Part shown: in pieces, positions 9,705 through 19,123 of the stretch
How positions within the stretch are numbered: position 1 is the stretch's first letter
Layout: the number at the start of each line of letters is the position of its first letter
The notes under the pieces: model-generated
Databases searched by the model: none
Told to the model about the DNA's origin: nothing
The model's input: only the letters and a program-made list of their open reading frames with translations
Translations under genes and position numbers: made by a program
Assembly (NCBI RefSeq): GCF_049651205.1
Contig: NZ_JBASBR010000004.1
Span: 310,001-374,000 of the forward strand
Length of the DNA stretch: 64,000 bases
Reading direction: 5' to 3'
Source: Castellaniella sp049651205
GTDB taxonomy: Bacteria > Pseudomonadota > Gammaproteobacteria > Burkholderiales > Burkholderiaceae_B

Positions 9705-9708
9705 CGCC

Positions 9709-11778
9709 ATGCCGCGCACCCTATTTGTTACCACTGCCCTGCCCTATGCCAATGGCTCTTTCCACATTGGCCACATCATGGAATACATCCAGGCTGATAC
9801 CTGGGTACGGGCCATGCGCATGGCGGGACACACCGTGCACTTTGTGGGCGCAGACGATGCCCATGGGGCACCTATCATGCTCAAGGCCGAAGCCGAGGGC
9901 ATCACGCCGCAAGCCCTGGTGGCCCGCTACGCCTCCGAGCGCCCAAAATACCTCAATGGATTCCATGTCCGCTTCGACCACTGGCACAGCACCGACTCTG
10001 CCGAGAACATCGCGCTGTCCCAGGATATCTACCGCGCACTAAAGGCTGCAGGCTTTATCAACAGCCGCGAAATCGAGCAGTTTTACGACCCCGTCAAGGG
10101 CATGTTTTTGCCCGACCGCTACATCAAAGGCGAATGCCCGCGCTGCCACACCAAAGACCAATACGGGGATTCCTGCGAATCCTGCGGGGCCGTGTATAGC
10201 CCCACCGAGCTCATCGAGCCTTATTCGACGCTTACCCGGGCACGCCCGGTGTTGCGCAGCTCCGAGCATTTTTTCTTTCGGCTGTCCGATCCCCGTTGTG
10301 TGGCTTTCCTGCAAGAATGGACCACCGGCCGCCGGCAGGACGGCACCGCACGGCTGCAAAGCGAAGTGTTGGGCAAAACCCGCGAATGGCTGGGCACCGC
10401 AGAGGGCGCCGAAGCCAATCTGGCCGACTGGGATATTTCACGCGACGAGCCCTACTTTGGCATCCCGATCCCGGACGCACCGGGCAAATATTTTTATGTG
10501 TGGCTGGATGCGCCGGTTGGATATCTGGCGTCTCTCAAGGCCTACTGCCAGAAGCAGGGCCTGGATTACGAACAGCTGCTGTCGCCGGATGCCGACACCG
10601 AGCAAGTGCACTTTATCGGCAAGGACATCGTGTATTTTCACGCCCTGTTTTGGCCTGCCATGCTCAAGTTTTCGGGCCGAAAGGTACCCGACATGCTGCA
10701 CGTGCACGGGTTTATCACGGTAAGCGGCGAAAAAATGTCCAAAAGCCGCGGCACGGGGATCTCACCGCTGCGCTATCTGGATATTGGCATGGACGCCGAA
10801 TGGCTGCGCTACTACATTGCGGCCAAGCTCAATGCCCACGTCGAAGACCTTGATTTCAATCCGGATGATTTCATTGCCCGCGTCAACAGCGACCTCATCG
10901 GCAAATACGTCAATATTGCCAGCCGTGCCGCCACCTTCATCACACGGCACTTTGATGGCGCGCTGGGCTATGCAGGAGACACCCTCGAGCTGCAGGCCGA
11001 GTTGCGTCAATGCACCAGCGCAGTTCAGGCCGACTTCGAAGCCCGCGACTATGGCCGCGCCATCCGTCGCATCATGGCTTTGGCCGACAAAATCAACCAG
11101 GCATTCGATGCCGCCCAACCCTGGGTGCTGGCCAAAGGCCTGGCTCAGGCCGACGATGCCCAAAAAGCAGCCTTGCAGGACGTCTGCTCACGGGCATTGG
11201 CCGGTTTCCAGGCGTTGTCGGTGATGCTCTCACCCGTCTTGCCGGCGCTTACGCACCGGGTGGCCCACGAGCTCTTTGGCCATGCCCGCAGCTATGTGTG
11301 GTCGGACGCCGATCAACTGCCTACCCGGATTGCCGCGTTCAAGCACCTGATGCAGCGTGTCGACCCTGCCCAGCTGGATGCCCTGTTCGAGCCCCCGGCA
11401 GAGCCCGTGGTTCAGCCCGGCGGCGAACCCATCGCCGACACCATCGACATCAAGGACTTCGGCCGGATCGATCTACGCATCGCCCGGATTGTCGAGTGCA
11501 CTGCCGTAGAGGGTTCAGACAAGCTGCTGCGCCTTTCTCTGGATGTAGGCGAAGGCCGTCTGCGCCAGGTGTTTTCGGGTATCAAATCGATGTATCAGCC
11601 CGCCGATCTGGCCGGCAAGCTGACCGTGGTGGTGGCCAACCTGGCCCCGCGCAAGATGCGCTTTGGCGTCTCCGAAGGCATGGTGCTGGCTGCCAGCCAC
11701 GCGGATGAGTCTGCACATCCGGGCATCTATGTGCTTGAGCCCTGGGAGGGTGCCCAGCCAGGCATGCGGATTCACTGA
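9709..11778 (+). CDS. metG: Methionine-tRNA ligase
   Basis: Charges tRNA-Met with methionine; cytosolic class I synthetase. The 689-residue product has the signature FHIGH (HIGH at 19-22), a zinc knuckle of the four-cysteine type near 142-162 (CPRCHTKDQYGDSCESC), the KMSKS loop near 341-345 (EKMSKSRGTG), the anticodon-binding helical domain, and a C-terminal EMAP-II-like OB fold from about 580 that dimerises and binds tRNA. Length and domain order match the two-domain bacterial form (E. coli 677). The ATG at 9709 gives the family start MPRTLFVTTALPYANG. No Shine-Dalgarno is visible, and a 10-bp inverted repeat lies directly upstream. Confidence 0.98.
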   Translation: MPRTLFVTTALPYANGSFHIGHIMEYIQADTWVRAMRMAGHTVHFVGADDAHGAPIMLKAEAEGITPQALVARYASERPKYLNGFHVRFDHWHSTDSAENIALSQDIYRALKAAGFINSREIEQFYDPVKGMFLPDRYIKGECPRCHTKDQYGDSCESCGAVYSPTELIEPYSTLTRARPVLRSSEHFFFRLSDPRCVAFLQEWTTGRRQDGTARLQSEVLGKTREWLGTAEGAEANLADWDISRDEPYFGIPIPDAPGKYFYVWLDAPVGYLASLKAYCQKQGLDYEQLLSPDADTEQVHFIGKDIVYFHALFWPAMLKFSGRKVPDMLHVHGFITVSGEKMSKSRGTGISPLRYLDIGMDAEWLRYYIAAKLNAHVEDLDFNPDDFIARVNSDLIGKYVNIASRAATFITRHFDGALGYAGDTLELQAELRQCTSAVQADFEARDYGRAIRRIMALADKINQAFDAAQPWVLAKGLAQADDAQKAALQDVCSRALAGFQALSVMLSPVLPALTHRVAHELFGHARSYVWSDADQLPTRIAAFKHLMQRVDPAQLDALFEPPAEPVVQPGGEPIADTIDIKDFGRIDLRIARIVECTAVEGSDKLLRLSLDVGEGRLRQVFSGIKSMYQPADLAGKLTVVVANLAPRKMRFGVSEGMVLAASHADESAHPGIYVLEPWEGAQPGMRIH

Positions 11779-11930
11779 TCAGCCAATGCCAGGGAAGCTG
11801 ACGCGCCAGACGCCATACGCGGCTGAAAAAAGGCGGTGAGGGCACCAGCATTCGGGGCCAATCCTGTATGACCGACAAGGTTTTCAGTGTACTGCAGCAG
11901 CTGGGCTGAACCGCCCGTATACTTGCGGGC

Positions 11931-12824
11931 ATGACACCCGCTTCTGCCGCCCAAGTAGAGACCCCCGAGCGCCAGGCTGCCGCGCGCCGCAGCACCTGGG
12001 TCAGCGTCTGGGTCAATTTGCTGCTCACTGCCGTCCAGCTGGTGATTGGCATTTTTGCGCAATCCCAGGCCCTGGTGGCAGATGCCATCCATTCGCTTTC
12101 GGATCTGATCTCCGATGGCATTGTGCTGTTTGCCAACAAGCACAGCGGCAAGGCGCCGGATGCCGATCACCCCTATGGGCATTTGCGCTTTGAAACCGCG
12201 GCCACGCTGGGCATCGGCGTACTGCTGGCTGTCGTGGGGATCGGGATGCTATGGCGCAGTTTCGAGCGCCTGCAGGCACCCGACCTCATCCCGGTGGTGC
12301 ATGCCGCCGCTTTTTATGTGGCACTGCTGGCGCTGCTGTCCAAAGAACTGCTGTTTCGCTATTTACTGCATGTGGCGGGCAAAGTGCGCTCTACCATGCT
12401 GGTGGCCAATGCCTGGCATGCGCGGTCTGACGCAGCCTCCTCTTTAGTGGTGGCACTGGGCATCGGCGCCAACCTGGCCGGCCTGCCACTGGCCGACCCG
12501 CTGGCCGCCTTGATCGTGGGCCTGATGATCATCCGCATGGGCTGGAAATTTTCATCGCAAGCCTTTAACGACCTAGTCGATCGTGCAGTCGACGATGAAA
12601 CCGAACAGGCCATCCGCGAGCGCATTCTGGGCACTCCGGGCGTGCGCGGCATCCACGATCTGCGCACACGCAAGATGGGCGACATGGTGTGGGTTGAGGT
12701 GGACATCGAAATGGACGGCCAGCTGACTATCGAGGCCGGCCATGCCATTGCTGTGGCCGCCCGTGAGCGTGTCATGGCCGACCTGCCTGTGCTGGATGTC
12801 ATGACACATTTTGATCCGGTTTAG
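11931..12824 (+). CDS. Cation diffusion facilitator (CDF) divalent-metal exporter
   Basis: Proton-coupled exporter of divalent cations (Zn, Cd, Fe or Mn class) in the inner membrane. The 297-residue product has the six-helix CDF core with metal-site motifs HSLSD (H54/D58) and HARSD (H163/D167), followed by a C-terminal ferredoxin-like cytoplasmic domain with FNDLVDRAVDDE and LRTRKMGDMVWVEVDIEM. It is of the FieF/MamM type. It lies convergent with cadR and next to the Cd/Pb ATPase, so a shared role in heavy-metal tolerance is plausible, though its promoter lacks a CadR-type operator. The 152 bp between metG and this gene hold no recognised element. Confidence 0.92.
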   Translation: MTPASAAQVETPERQAAARRSTWVSVWVNLLLTAVQLVIGIFAQSQALVADAIHSLSDLISDGIVLFANKHSGKAPDADHPYGHLRFETAATLGIGVLLAVVGIGMLWRSFERLQAPDLIPVVHAAAFYVALLALLSKELLFRYLLHVAGKVRSTMLVANAWHARSDAASSLVVALGIGANLAGLPLADPLAALIVGLMIIRMGWKFSSQAFNDLVDRAVDDETEQAIRERILGTPGVRGIHDLRTRKMGDMVWVEVDIEMDGQLTIEAGHAIAVAARERVMADLPVLDVMTHFDPV

Positions 12825-12893
12825 ACACCGTTAACGATGCCTGGCACGTCTAGTACGCGGGTCTGCGCACAGGGCGCCTAAACACAGGCTTGC

Positions 12894-13322
12894 CTACAAA
12901 TGTGTGGCATGAGGTGGCTTCTCGGGGGTTTGCATCCGCGACAGGCCCTGCACAATCCCGCAGCTGTCCACCGCCTGCTCAATCTGACACTGGCCACGCA
13001 GCCGCAGCAACTGCCCGCGCAAATCCTCAAGCTCACGCAAACGCACCTGTACGTGGGCGATGTGCTCATCCAGCAACTGGTTGATATCTCCGCAATCGCG
13101 TGCCGGATAATCAATCATGCCCAGCAATGCCCGGATCTCGTCATGGGCCATGTCCAGGCTGCGGCAGTTGCGAATAAAGCGCAGGCGCTCGAGATGCGCA
13201 GCACCATATTGACGGTAATTGCCCGGGGTGCGCCCAGGCTCGGGCAACAGGCCGGATTTTTCGTAGAAACGGATGGTTTCTGTGGGGCAATTTGTGGCTT
13301 GTGCGAGTTCGCCGATCTTCAT
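12894..13322 (-). CDS. cadR: MerR-family Cd(II)/Pb(II)-responsive regulator CadR
   Basis: Metal-sensing activator that untwists an over-long promoter spacer when Cd or Pb binds. The 142-residue product has a winged helix-turn-helix at the N-terminus (MKIGELAQATNCPTETIRFY), a dimerisation helix, and the metal-binding cysteines C77, C112 and C121 in the spacing of the CadR/PbrR subgroup, plus two histidines in the last five residues as in CadR. It is divergent from the P-type ATPase gene; the operator lies between them. Confidence 0.95.
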   Translation of the reverse strand: MKIGELAQATNCPTETIRFYEKSGLLPEPGRTPGNYRQYGAAHLERLRFIRNCRSLDMAHDEIRALLGMIDYPARDCGDINQLLDEHIAHVQVRLRELEDLRGQLLRLRGQCQIEQAVDSCGIVQGLSRMQTPEKPPHATHL

Positions 13323-13356
13323 GACTTGCGTGCCTGCTGCTGAGGGTTCGAGGGAT

Positions 13357-13387
13357 TTGACCTTGTAGTTACTACAGGGTGTTCAAT
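13357..13387 (+). promoter_or_regulatory. CadR-type promoter/operator driving the Cd/Pb P-type ATPase
   Basis: The -35 TTGACC (13357-13362) and -10 TTCAAT (13382-13387) are separated by 19 bp, the lengthened spacer diagnostic of MerR-family activation. The spacer holds a near-perfect dyad, ACCTTGTAGT (13360-13369), one central T, then ACTACAGGGT (13371-13380); 9 of 10 positions pair. It lies 31 bp before the ATPase ATG and 34 bp from the divergent cadR start, so it probably also serves cadR autoregulation. Confidence 0.92.
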
Positions 13388-13418
13388 CTCATCATAATCC
13401 GCATCACAGGCATTTGCC

Positions 13419-15632
13419 ATGTCATCCTGCACGCACACGCACGCAGCCCAGCCCACAGAGCCCCACTGCTGTCACAGGCCTCACCACGCCCACAGCCCCC
13501 AAGCGGCCACCGACACGCTGGCGGCCCCAAGGCACGAGGGAAACGGCCTGCGCACACAGTTGCGGATCCTGCAGATGGATTGCCCCACCGAAGAAGCCTT
13601 GATCCGTCAGGCACTGGGCAAGCTCCCCCAGGTGCAACGGCTGGAATTCAATCTTATCCAGCGCGTGCTGACAGTCGTACACACGCCAGATGCCCTGGAT
13701 GCCGTCCTGGCTGCCATCCGGAACCTGGGTTTTACACCCGAACAAGCCATCGAAGGGCGCCCTGCCACACCGGAAACCCCCGATCCCTGGTGGCCATTGG
13801 CAGCGTCGGGGCTGGCTGCACTGGCTGCAGAAGCCGCACACTGGTGGAACACCCCCTGGTGGGTATCCGCCATGTTGTCCGTACTGGCTGTGGCGGGCTG
13901 CGGCCTGGTCACCTATCGCAAAGGCTGGACAGCCCTACGCAACGGGCAGATGAACATCAATGCCCTCATGAGCATTGCCGTCACAGGCGCGTTGCTGCTG
14001 GGCCAATGGGCCGAAGCCGCCATGGTGATGGTGCTCTACACCCTGGCCGAGCGCATCGAAGCGCTCTCGCTGGATCGCGCACGCAACGCTGTTCAGAGCC
14101 TGATGCGGCTAAGCCCCGATGAGGCGCTAGTGCAGCAAACAGACGGCAGCTGGCACACCACGCCAGCAGACTCTGTGCAAACCGGCGCACGGGTTCGTGT
14201 GCGGCCGGGCGAGCGCATCGCCCTGGATGGCCAGATCGAGTCAGGCCAATCCACCGTCGACCAATCCCCCATCACAGGCGAGAGTCTGCCTGTCGATAAA
14301 AGCGCCGGAGATTCCGTGTATGCCGGCACCATCAATGGCACAGGTACGCTCGAGTTTCGGGTGCTGGCGGTGTCGGGCGACTCCACGCTGGCGCGCATCA
14401 TCCGGGCGATCGAAACGGCACAATCGGCACGGGCCCCCACCCAGCGTTTTGTTGACCGCTTTGCCCGCGTGTACACACCGCTGGTGGTGCTTCTGGCATT
14501 GGCCATTGCGGTGTTGCCACCGATGCTCGGCCTGGGAGGCTGGTACGAGTGGATTTACAAGGCCCTGGTGATGTTGGTGATTGCCTGCCCCTGCGCACTG
14601 GTTATCTCCACGCCGGTCACGATCGTCAGCGGCCTGGCAGCAGCGGCACGCCATGGGGTGCTGATCAAGGGAGGCGTCCATCTCGAACAAGGACGCCTGC
14701 TGCGTTGGATTGCCCTGGACAAAACCGGCACCCTGACGCACGGACGGCCTGTCCTGGCCGATCAGTACACACTGGGCACCCTGCCCGCACAGCAATGTGT
14801 CGATCTGGCGGCAAGCATCGCCGGCCAGTCTGACCACCCGGTTTCCCGCGCTGTGGCGCAAGGCTTATCGGCAGAAAACCTGCCTGTCGTGTCCTCATTT
14901 GCAGCCTTGCCTGGCCGCGGCGCCCGCGCAACCACCGAGCTGCAAACCTATTGGCTGGGCAATCATCGCCTGATCCACGAACAAGGTTTGTGCTCACCCG
15001 CACTGGAAACCACCCTGGGAGCCCTGGAACAACAGGGCAAAACCGTTGTCATGCTGGCTGATAACCAGCAGGTGCTGGCCCTGTACGCCGTGGCAGACGC
15101 CGTCAAACCTGAGAGTGCCACCGCCATTGCAAGCCTGCATGCCCAGGGGGTGCGCACAGCAATGTTGTCCGGTGACAATGCCCACACAGCAGCCGCCATC
15201 GGCGCCCAAGTGGGGATTGATCAGGTACAGGGCAACCTGCTGCCCGAAGACAAGCTGCAGGCAGTTACCCAACTAAGCCAAAGCCACGGCCCCGTAGGCA
15301 TGGTGGGCGACGGCATTAACGACGCCCCTGCCCTGGCCCGGGCCGATATCGGTTTCGCCATGGGTGCCATGGGCACCGATACAGCCATCGAAACCGCAGA
15401 TGTCGCACTGATGGATGACGACCTGCGCAAGATCCCCTGGTTTATCGGATTATCCCGTGCCACACACCGGATACTGGTGCAAAACATCGCGCTGGCGCTA
15501 CTGATCAAAGGGGTGTTTTTAGCCCTGACCGTTATCGGGCTGGGCACCATGTGGATGGCGGTGTTTGCCGATGTGGGTGCCAGCCTGCTGGTGGTGGGCA
15601 ACGGCCTGCGCCTGCTGCGACATCAGGGATAA
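13419..15632 (+). CDS. cadA: Heavy-metal (Cd/Zn/Pb) translocating P1B-type ATPase
   Basis: Inner-membrane ATPase that pumps Cd(II), Zn(II) or Pb(II) out of the cytosol. In the 737-residue product, residues 1-35 are a His/Cys-rich tail (CTHTH, HCCHRPHHAH). One heavy-metal-associated domain follows with MDCPTEE, in which the usual second cysteine is replaced. Then come the membrane helices, the TGES actuator loop, the CPC metal site (C390-P391-C392), the phosphorylation motif DKTGTLT (D434) and the hinge GDGINDAPALARAD. Length and motifs are complete. Expression is predicted to be CadR-controlled from the 19-bp-spacer promoter. The exact metal range cannot be read from sequence; P1B-2 is favoured by the CPC motif and the CadR partner. 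Confidence 0.95.
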   Translation: MSSCTHTHAAQPTEPHCCHRPHHAHSPQAATDTLAAPRHEGNGLRTQLRILQMDCPTEEALIRQALGKLPQVQRLEFNLIQRVLTVVHTPDALDAVLAAIRNLGFTPEQAIEGRPATPETPDPWWPLAASGLAALAAEAAHWWNTPWWVSAMLSVLAVAGCGLVTYRKGWTALRNGQMNINALMSIAVTGALLLGQWAEAAMVMVLYTLAERIEALSLDRARNAVQSLMRLSPDEALVQQTDGSWHTTPADSVQTGARVRVRPGERIALDGQIESGQSTVDQSPITGESLPVDKSAGDSVYAGTINGTGTLEFRVLAVSGDSTLARIIRAIETAQSARAPTQRFVDRFARVYTPLVVLLALAIAVLPPMLGLGGWYEWIYKALVMLVIACPCALVISTPVTIVSGLAAAARHGVLIKGGVHLEQGRLLRWIALDKTGTLTHGRPVLADQYTLGTLPAQQCVDLAASIAGQSDHPVSRAVAQGLSAENLPVVSSFAALPGRGARATTELQTYWLGNHRLIHEQGLCSPALETTLGALEQQGKTVVMLADNQQVLALYAVADAVKPESATAIASLHAQGVRTAMLSGDNAHTAAAIGAQVGIDQVQGNLLPEDKLQAVTQLSQSHGPVGMVGDGINDAPALARADIGFAMGAMGTDTAIETADVALMDDDLRKIPWFIGLSRATHRILVQNIALALLIKGVFLALTVIGLGTMWMAVFADVGASLLVVGNGLRLLRHQG

Positions 15633-15673
15633 TGCGGGACACAAGTACCCAGGCAATATCCACAATAATCCGC

Positions 15674-17785
15674 ATGGCAAAAAGAACCTCTTCATTCAAT
15701 CCCTCAACGGTGCTCCCGCCAAAGGCACCGCGCCAGAGCCAGGAGATCACGCAGATCGGACGCACACGGGTGGATGCCTATGCCTGGATGAAATACATCC
15801 CGCCCTCTGGTTCTCGAACGCTGGATGGACTACCTCCCGCCTTGCACACTCACCTGCAATCAGAGATGGCCTACGCAACCGAGGTCCTGCGCCCGCTGCA
15901 TGCCGATATCCAGTGGTTTCTGGATCGCCTCACAGATCACGCACCCACAAGCAGCGCACCACCAAGGCCAGGCATAGCCGCCAACAGCTGGCGCTACACC
16001 AGTGAAATGCCCACTGGAGAATCGCACCGCATCTTCTCCCGCCATCCCGCTCAAGGCCAGGCTCAACCACTTCTGGACGAAGCAGAACGCGCGCGTGGCC
16101 ACGCGTACTATCGTGCAACCGACCACCAGGCAAGCCCCGATGATCACTACTTCGCCTGGGCCGAGGATCTCGTGGGAAACGATCGCCATCGCATCTGCGT
16201 GCTGGACATGATGACAGGGGATATCCGTACGCTGGTCGAATCCGATGCCTACGGCTATGGCGGCTTTGTCTTCTCACCCTCCTCGCAATCCGTGTTCTGG
16301 ATCTGGCGCGACGCACACAGCCGCCCCACGCGCCTGTACCGCACGTCCATAGAATGTGGCGACACCACCCTCCTGCACGAGGAGCACGACCCGGCAATGT
16401 TCATGCAGGTCGCACGCAGCGCCGCCGGTGGTTTTGTGATGCTGACCCTGGCAGGGCCTGATACCAGCGAGGTTCACCTCATTGCAGCCGCGACTGAAAG
16501 CGATCCGCCCCGCATGGTGCAGCCCCGCAAGCGAGGAGTTCATTACACGATGGACGAGTGGAACGGCCGCTTGCTCATGCTCACCAACGCAGAGGGCGCC
16601 TTCGATCGCAAGCTGCTTGAAGTAAACCTGCAAGACTACTCAATCCAGACAGAGCTGGTACCCCATCGCCCAGGGATCACACTGCTGGCTGTTCATCCGT
16701 TTGCCGATGCACTCATCCGTATTGAGCGACACCAAACACTGCAGCGTCTGGTGGTGATGCACCCGGAAGGAAAAGAGACACCCATCGCGTTTGACCAGCC
16801 CGCCTACAGTATCGCCCTGGCGCCCTTGCAGGCCTATGAAACTCGCCTGGTACGCTTCACGCACCAGACACCCGCCCGCCCCTCTCGCTGGCTGGAGGTA
16901 GATCTGCTTGATGGGCACTACAACGCTATCGGAGATGAGACGCCGGGCCGCTTCGATCCCTCGGCCTACCGGCTCGAGCGTCTCCATGCCACAGCCCCTG
17001 ACGGTGCACAGATCCCCCTGACTGTGCTGTCGCGCAAGGATGTGCCTGCCAATGCGGCATTGCCCGTGCTCCTGACCGGGTACGGCGCCTATGGCATTGC
17101 CTACGAACCTGTATTTTCCTGGCCTGCCGCCGTACTGGTGGATGCCGGGTTTCGCTACGCCATCGCGCATGTGCGGGGCGGCTCGGAAAATGGCTGGCAT
17201 TGGTATCAGGACGGATGCCGCGAAAAGAAACGCAACTCCATGACCGACTTCATCGCCTGCGCGCACCACCTGCTGGACATCGGCTATGCCGCGCCCGGCC
17301 GGATCGTCGCCCAGGGCGTGTCTGCCGGAGGGCTGCTGGTTTGCGGCGCCATGAACCTGGAACCCGAACTATGGGCCGGCGTCATTGCTCAGGTGCCCTT
17401 TGTCGATATGCTCAATACGCTTAGCGACGCCGACCACCCGCTGGTGCCGCTGCTGCGACCCGACTGGGGCGATCCCCTGGCCGATCCGCACGCCTACGAC
17501 AGCATCGCCGCCATCTCGCCCTACGAGAATGTCCTGGAAGTGCACTACCCGCCATTATTGTGCACGGCGGGCCTGAAAGACGATCGTGTCCCCTACTGGG
17601 AGCCTGCCAAACTGATTGCCAACATCCGCCATCGGGCAACCGGAGACCAACCCGCAATATTGGTTTTGAATCCGGACAGCGGCCACCAGGAAAGTGACGA
17701 CCAGGATCAGGCATTCGCCTCTGCCGCCCTGTTTTGGGCCTTCGCCTGCCGCTGCGCCGGGCTTACCCCGCACTGCTCGCGATAA
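15674..17785 (+). CDS. S9 family oligopeptidase (oligopeptidase B / prolyl oligopeptidase type)
   Basis: Serine peptidase of the S9A group: N-terminal seven-bladed propeller (about 80-430) and C-terminal alpha/beta-hydrolase domain. The triad is complete: nucleophile S550 in GVSAGG, aspartate in DDRVPYW (about 636-637) and H671 in SGHQE. No signal peptide is seen, so it should be cytosolic and act on short peptides. The frame is open upstream into cadA, but family homology begins at ITQIGRTRVDAYAW; the ATG at 15674 (703 residues) is the best-placed start, although its ribosome site is poor. It runs convergently with the MFS/TonB-receptor pair (18-nt gap). That context suggests a role in processing an imported peptide or siderophore; this is inference only. 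Confidence 0.85.
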   Translation: MAKRTSSFNPSTVLPPKAPRQSQEITQIGRTRVDAYAWMKYIPPSGSRTLDGLPPALHTHLQSEMAYATEVLRPLHADIQWFLDRLTDHAPTSSAPPRPGIAANSWRYTSEMPTGESHRIFSRHPAQGQAQPLLDEAERARGHAYYRATDHQASPDDHYFAWAEDLVGNDRHRICVLDMMTGDIRTLVESDAYGYGGFVFSPSSQSVFWIWRDAHSRPTRLYRTSIECGDTTLLHEEHDPAMFMQVARSAAGGFVMLTLAGPDTSEVHLIAAATESDPPRMVQPRKRGVHYTMDEWNGRLLMLTNAEGAFDRKLLEVNLQDYSIQTELVPHRPGITLLAVHPFADALIRIERHQTLQRLVVMHPEGKETPIAFDQPAYSIALAPLQAYETRLVRFTHQTPARPSRWLEVDLLDGHYNAIGDETPGRFDPSAYRLERLHATAPDGAQIPLTVLSRKDVPANAALPVLLTGYGAYGIAYEPVFSWPAAVLVDAGFRYAIAHVRGGSENGWHWYQDGCREKKRNSMTDFIACAHHLLDIGYAAPGRIVAQGVSAGGLLVCGAMNLEPELWAGVIAQVPFVDMLNTLSDADHPLVPLLRPDWGDPLADPHAYDSIAAISPYENVLEVHYPPLLCTAGLKDDRVPYWEPAKLIANIRHRATGDQPAILVLNPDSGHQESDDQDQAFASAALFWAFACRCAGLTPHCSR

Positions 17786-17803
17786 GCCTGCCCAGCAGGC
17801 ATG

Positions 17804-19123
17804 TCAGACGGAAGGAACCAACTGCGGTCGGCGTGCGCGCAAGCCCTGCAAAAACGATCCTGCTGCACAGAGCGCGGAGAGTACCAGCGCAGGAACAGCC
17901 TCTGCAATGATTGCCTCAAGCAGATGCTGTTCAAACAGCCAATCTGAAAGCGCACCGGCCAACAAAGGCCCCGCGGCACAGAAAACCGAAACCACAAAAC
18001 TCCACAGGGCGAAGATGCGGGCCCGCAGCGAGGGCGGAGCCAGATCCTGCAGCATGGTGGGCACCAGTGCATTGGCGGTGCAGGTCATGAACAAGAAGAC
18101 ACCCGCCACGACGAAGGCCCCATCCAGTGTCTGCACCGTATTCATCCAAAAAATGGCGGGCAAGGCGAGCATGGTCGACAGGCCCATGATCAGAGGCCGA
18201 ACCGCCTGTCCAAAATGACGCTCCATCAATCTGTCCAGAAAGCCAGCCACGGGAAGGCATCCCACACTCGTCACCAATAGGATGATGCCGATGGCGTAGC
18301 CGATATGGGCGGGCTCAGCATCAAAACGGCGCTCCAACGCGAGGGTCAGCAACTGGTTGAGTGCCTGGACGGCGATCATCAGACAGCCCGCCACACCCAC
18401 AAACAGCCCGATTGCCCGCCAGCGCCGCATCAGAAAACGACGCAGGCTCAACCCAGCCATCGTATCGCCTACCGCAGCCAGCCGAGGCGGATCAACCGTT
18501 ATCGTACCCAACAGCAACAAGGGCAGGCCTGCCAATGAAAGCAGCATGAACCCCTTGCGCCAGGGCTCCATCGATCCAGCGAAGAAATCGCTGGCTGTCG
18601 CCAGAAGGGCACCACTGAAATAAAAGCCGCCGCTCGCGCCTGCCGCCATCAGTGCGGCAAAGCTCAAGTTTGCGGCAACCCGGTGGTGTTCGGGCGCCAG
18701 ATCGGGAATCATCGAATACACCAGCGGCACCATCGCAAACTCAGCGATCCCCGCCGTTGATCGCCCCAGGAAGAAAACAGGGAAATTTGGTGCCAGGCCA
18801 CTCATCGCCATCAATATCGAAGACACGACAACCAGGCACAACAGCATGCGTTTGCGTGAGATCTGATCACCAAATCGCGCCAGCGGAATAGCCAGGGCAC
18901 TGCCCACCAGCACACCCGCCAGCCCTTGCAGCGCCCCAATCGCGGTATCACTGACCTGGAAACTTTGCTGAATGGCCGAGAGCGACACGGCCTGCAGCCC
19001 GAAATCCACCAACTGCAGCCCAGCGGCAATCCCCAGGAACGCCACCGTGAAGAGCCCTCGACCAGTCCATTGAGCCGGCCCCTTTATGGGGGCGCCGGCC
19101 ACCGCATCACCGCTTATTTCCAT
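17804..19123 (-). CDS. Major facilitator superfamily transporter (candidate siderophore permease or exporter)
   Basis: A 439-residue inner-membrane protein with about 12 hydrophobic helices. The MFS loop 2-3 motif is present as LARFGDQISRKRML, and a second-half copy is seen near FLDRLMERHFG. The ATG at 19123 lies inside the last codons of the TonB receptor gene (10-nt overlap, ATGGAAATAA), so translation is coupled; the longer frame into the receptor gene gives a non-membrane leader and is rejected. The family alone does not give direction of transport. The overlap with a TonB-dependent siderophore receptor suggests it moves the ferric siderophore across the inner membrane, as RhtX or LbtC do, or exports a siderophore. 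Confidence 0.82.
   Translation of the reverse strand: MEISGDAVAGAPIKGPAQWTGRGLFTVAFLGIAAGLQLVDFGLQAVSLSAIQQSFQVSDTAIGALQGLAGVLVGSALAIPLARFGDQISRKRMLLCLVVVSSILMAMSGLAPNFPVFFLGRSTAGIAEFAMVPLVYSMIPDLAPEHHRVAANLSFAALMAAGASGGFYFSGALLATASDFFAGSMEPWRKGFMLLSLAGLPLLLLGTITVDPPRLAAVGDTMAGLSLRRFLMRRWRAIGLFVGVAGCLMIAVQALNQLLTLALERRFDAEPAHIGYAIGIILLVTSVGCLPVAGFLDRLMERHFGQAVRPLIMGLSTMLALPAIFWMNTVQTLDGAFVVAGVFLFMTCTANALVPTMLQDLAPPSLRARIFALWSFVVSVFCAAGPLLAGALSDWLFEQHLLEAIIAEAVPALVLSALCAAGSFLQGLRARRPQLVPSV

Noticed and set aside
11868..11909. Short frame reading MTDKVFSVLQQLG before the CDF gene
   Set aside because: Only 13 codons, no ribosome site and no family that I recognise; it could be chance or an old gene end, but there is too little to call.
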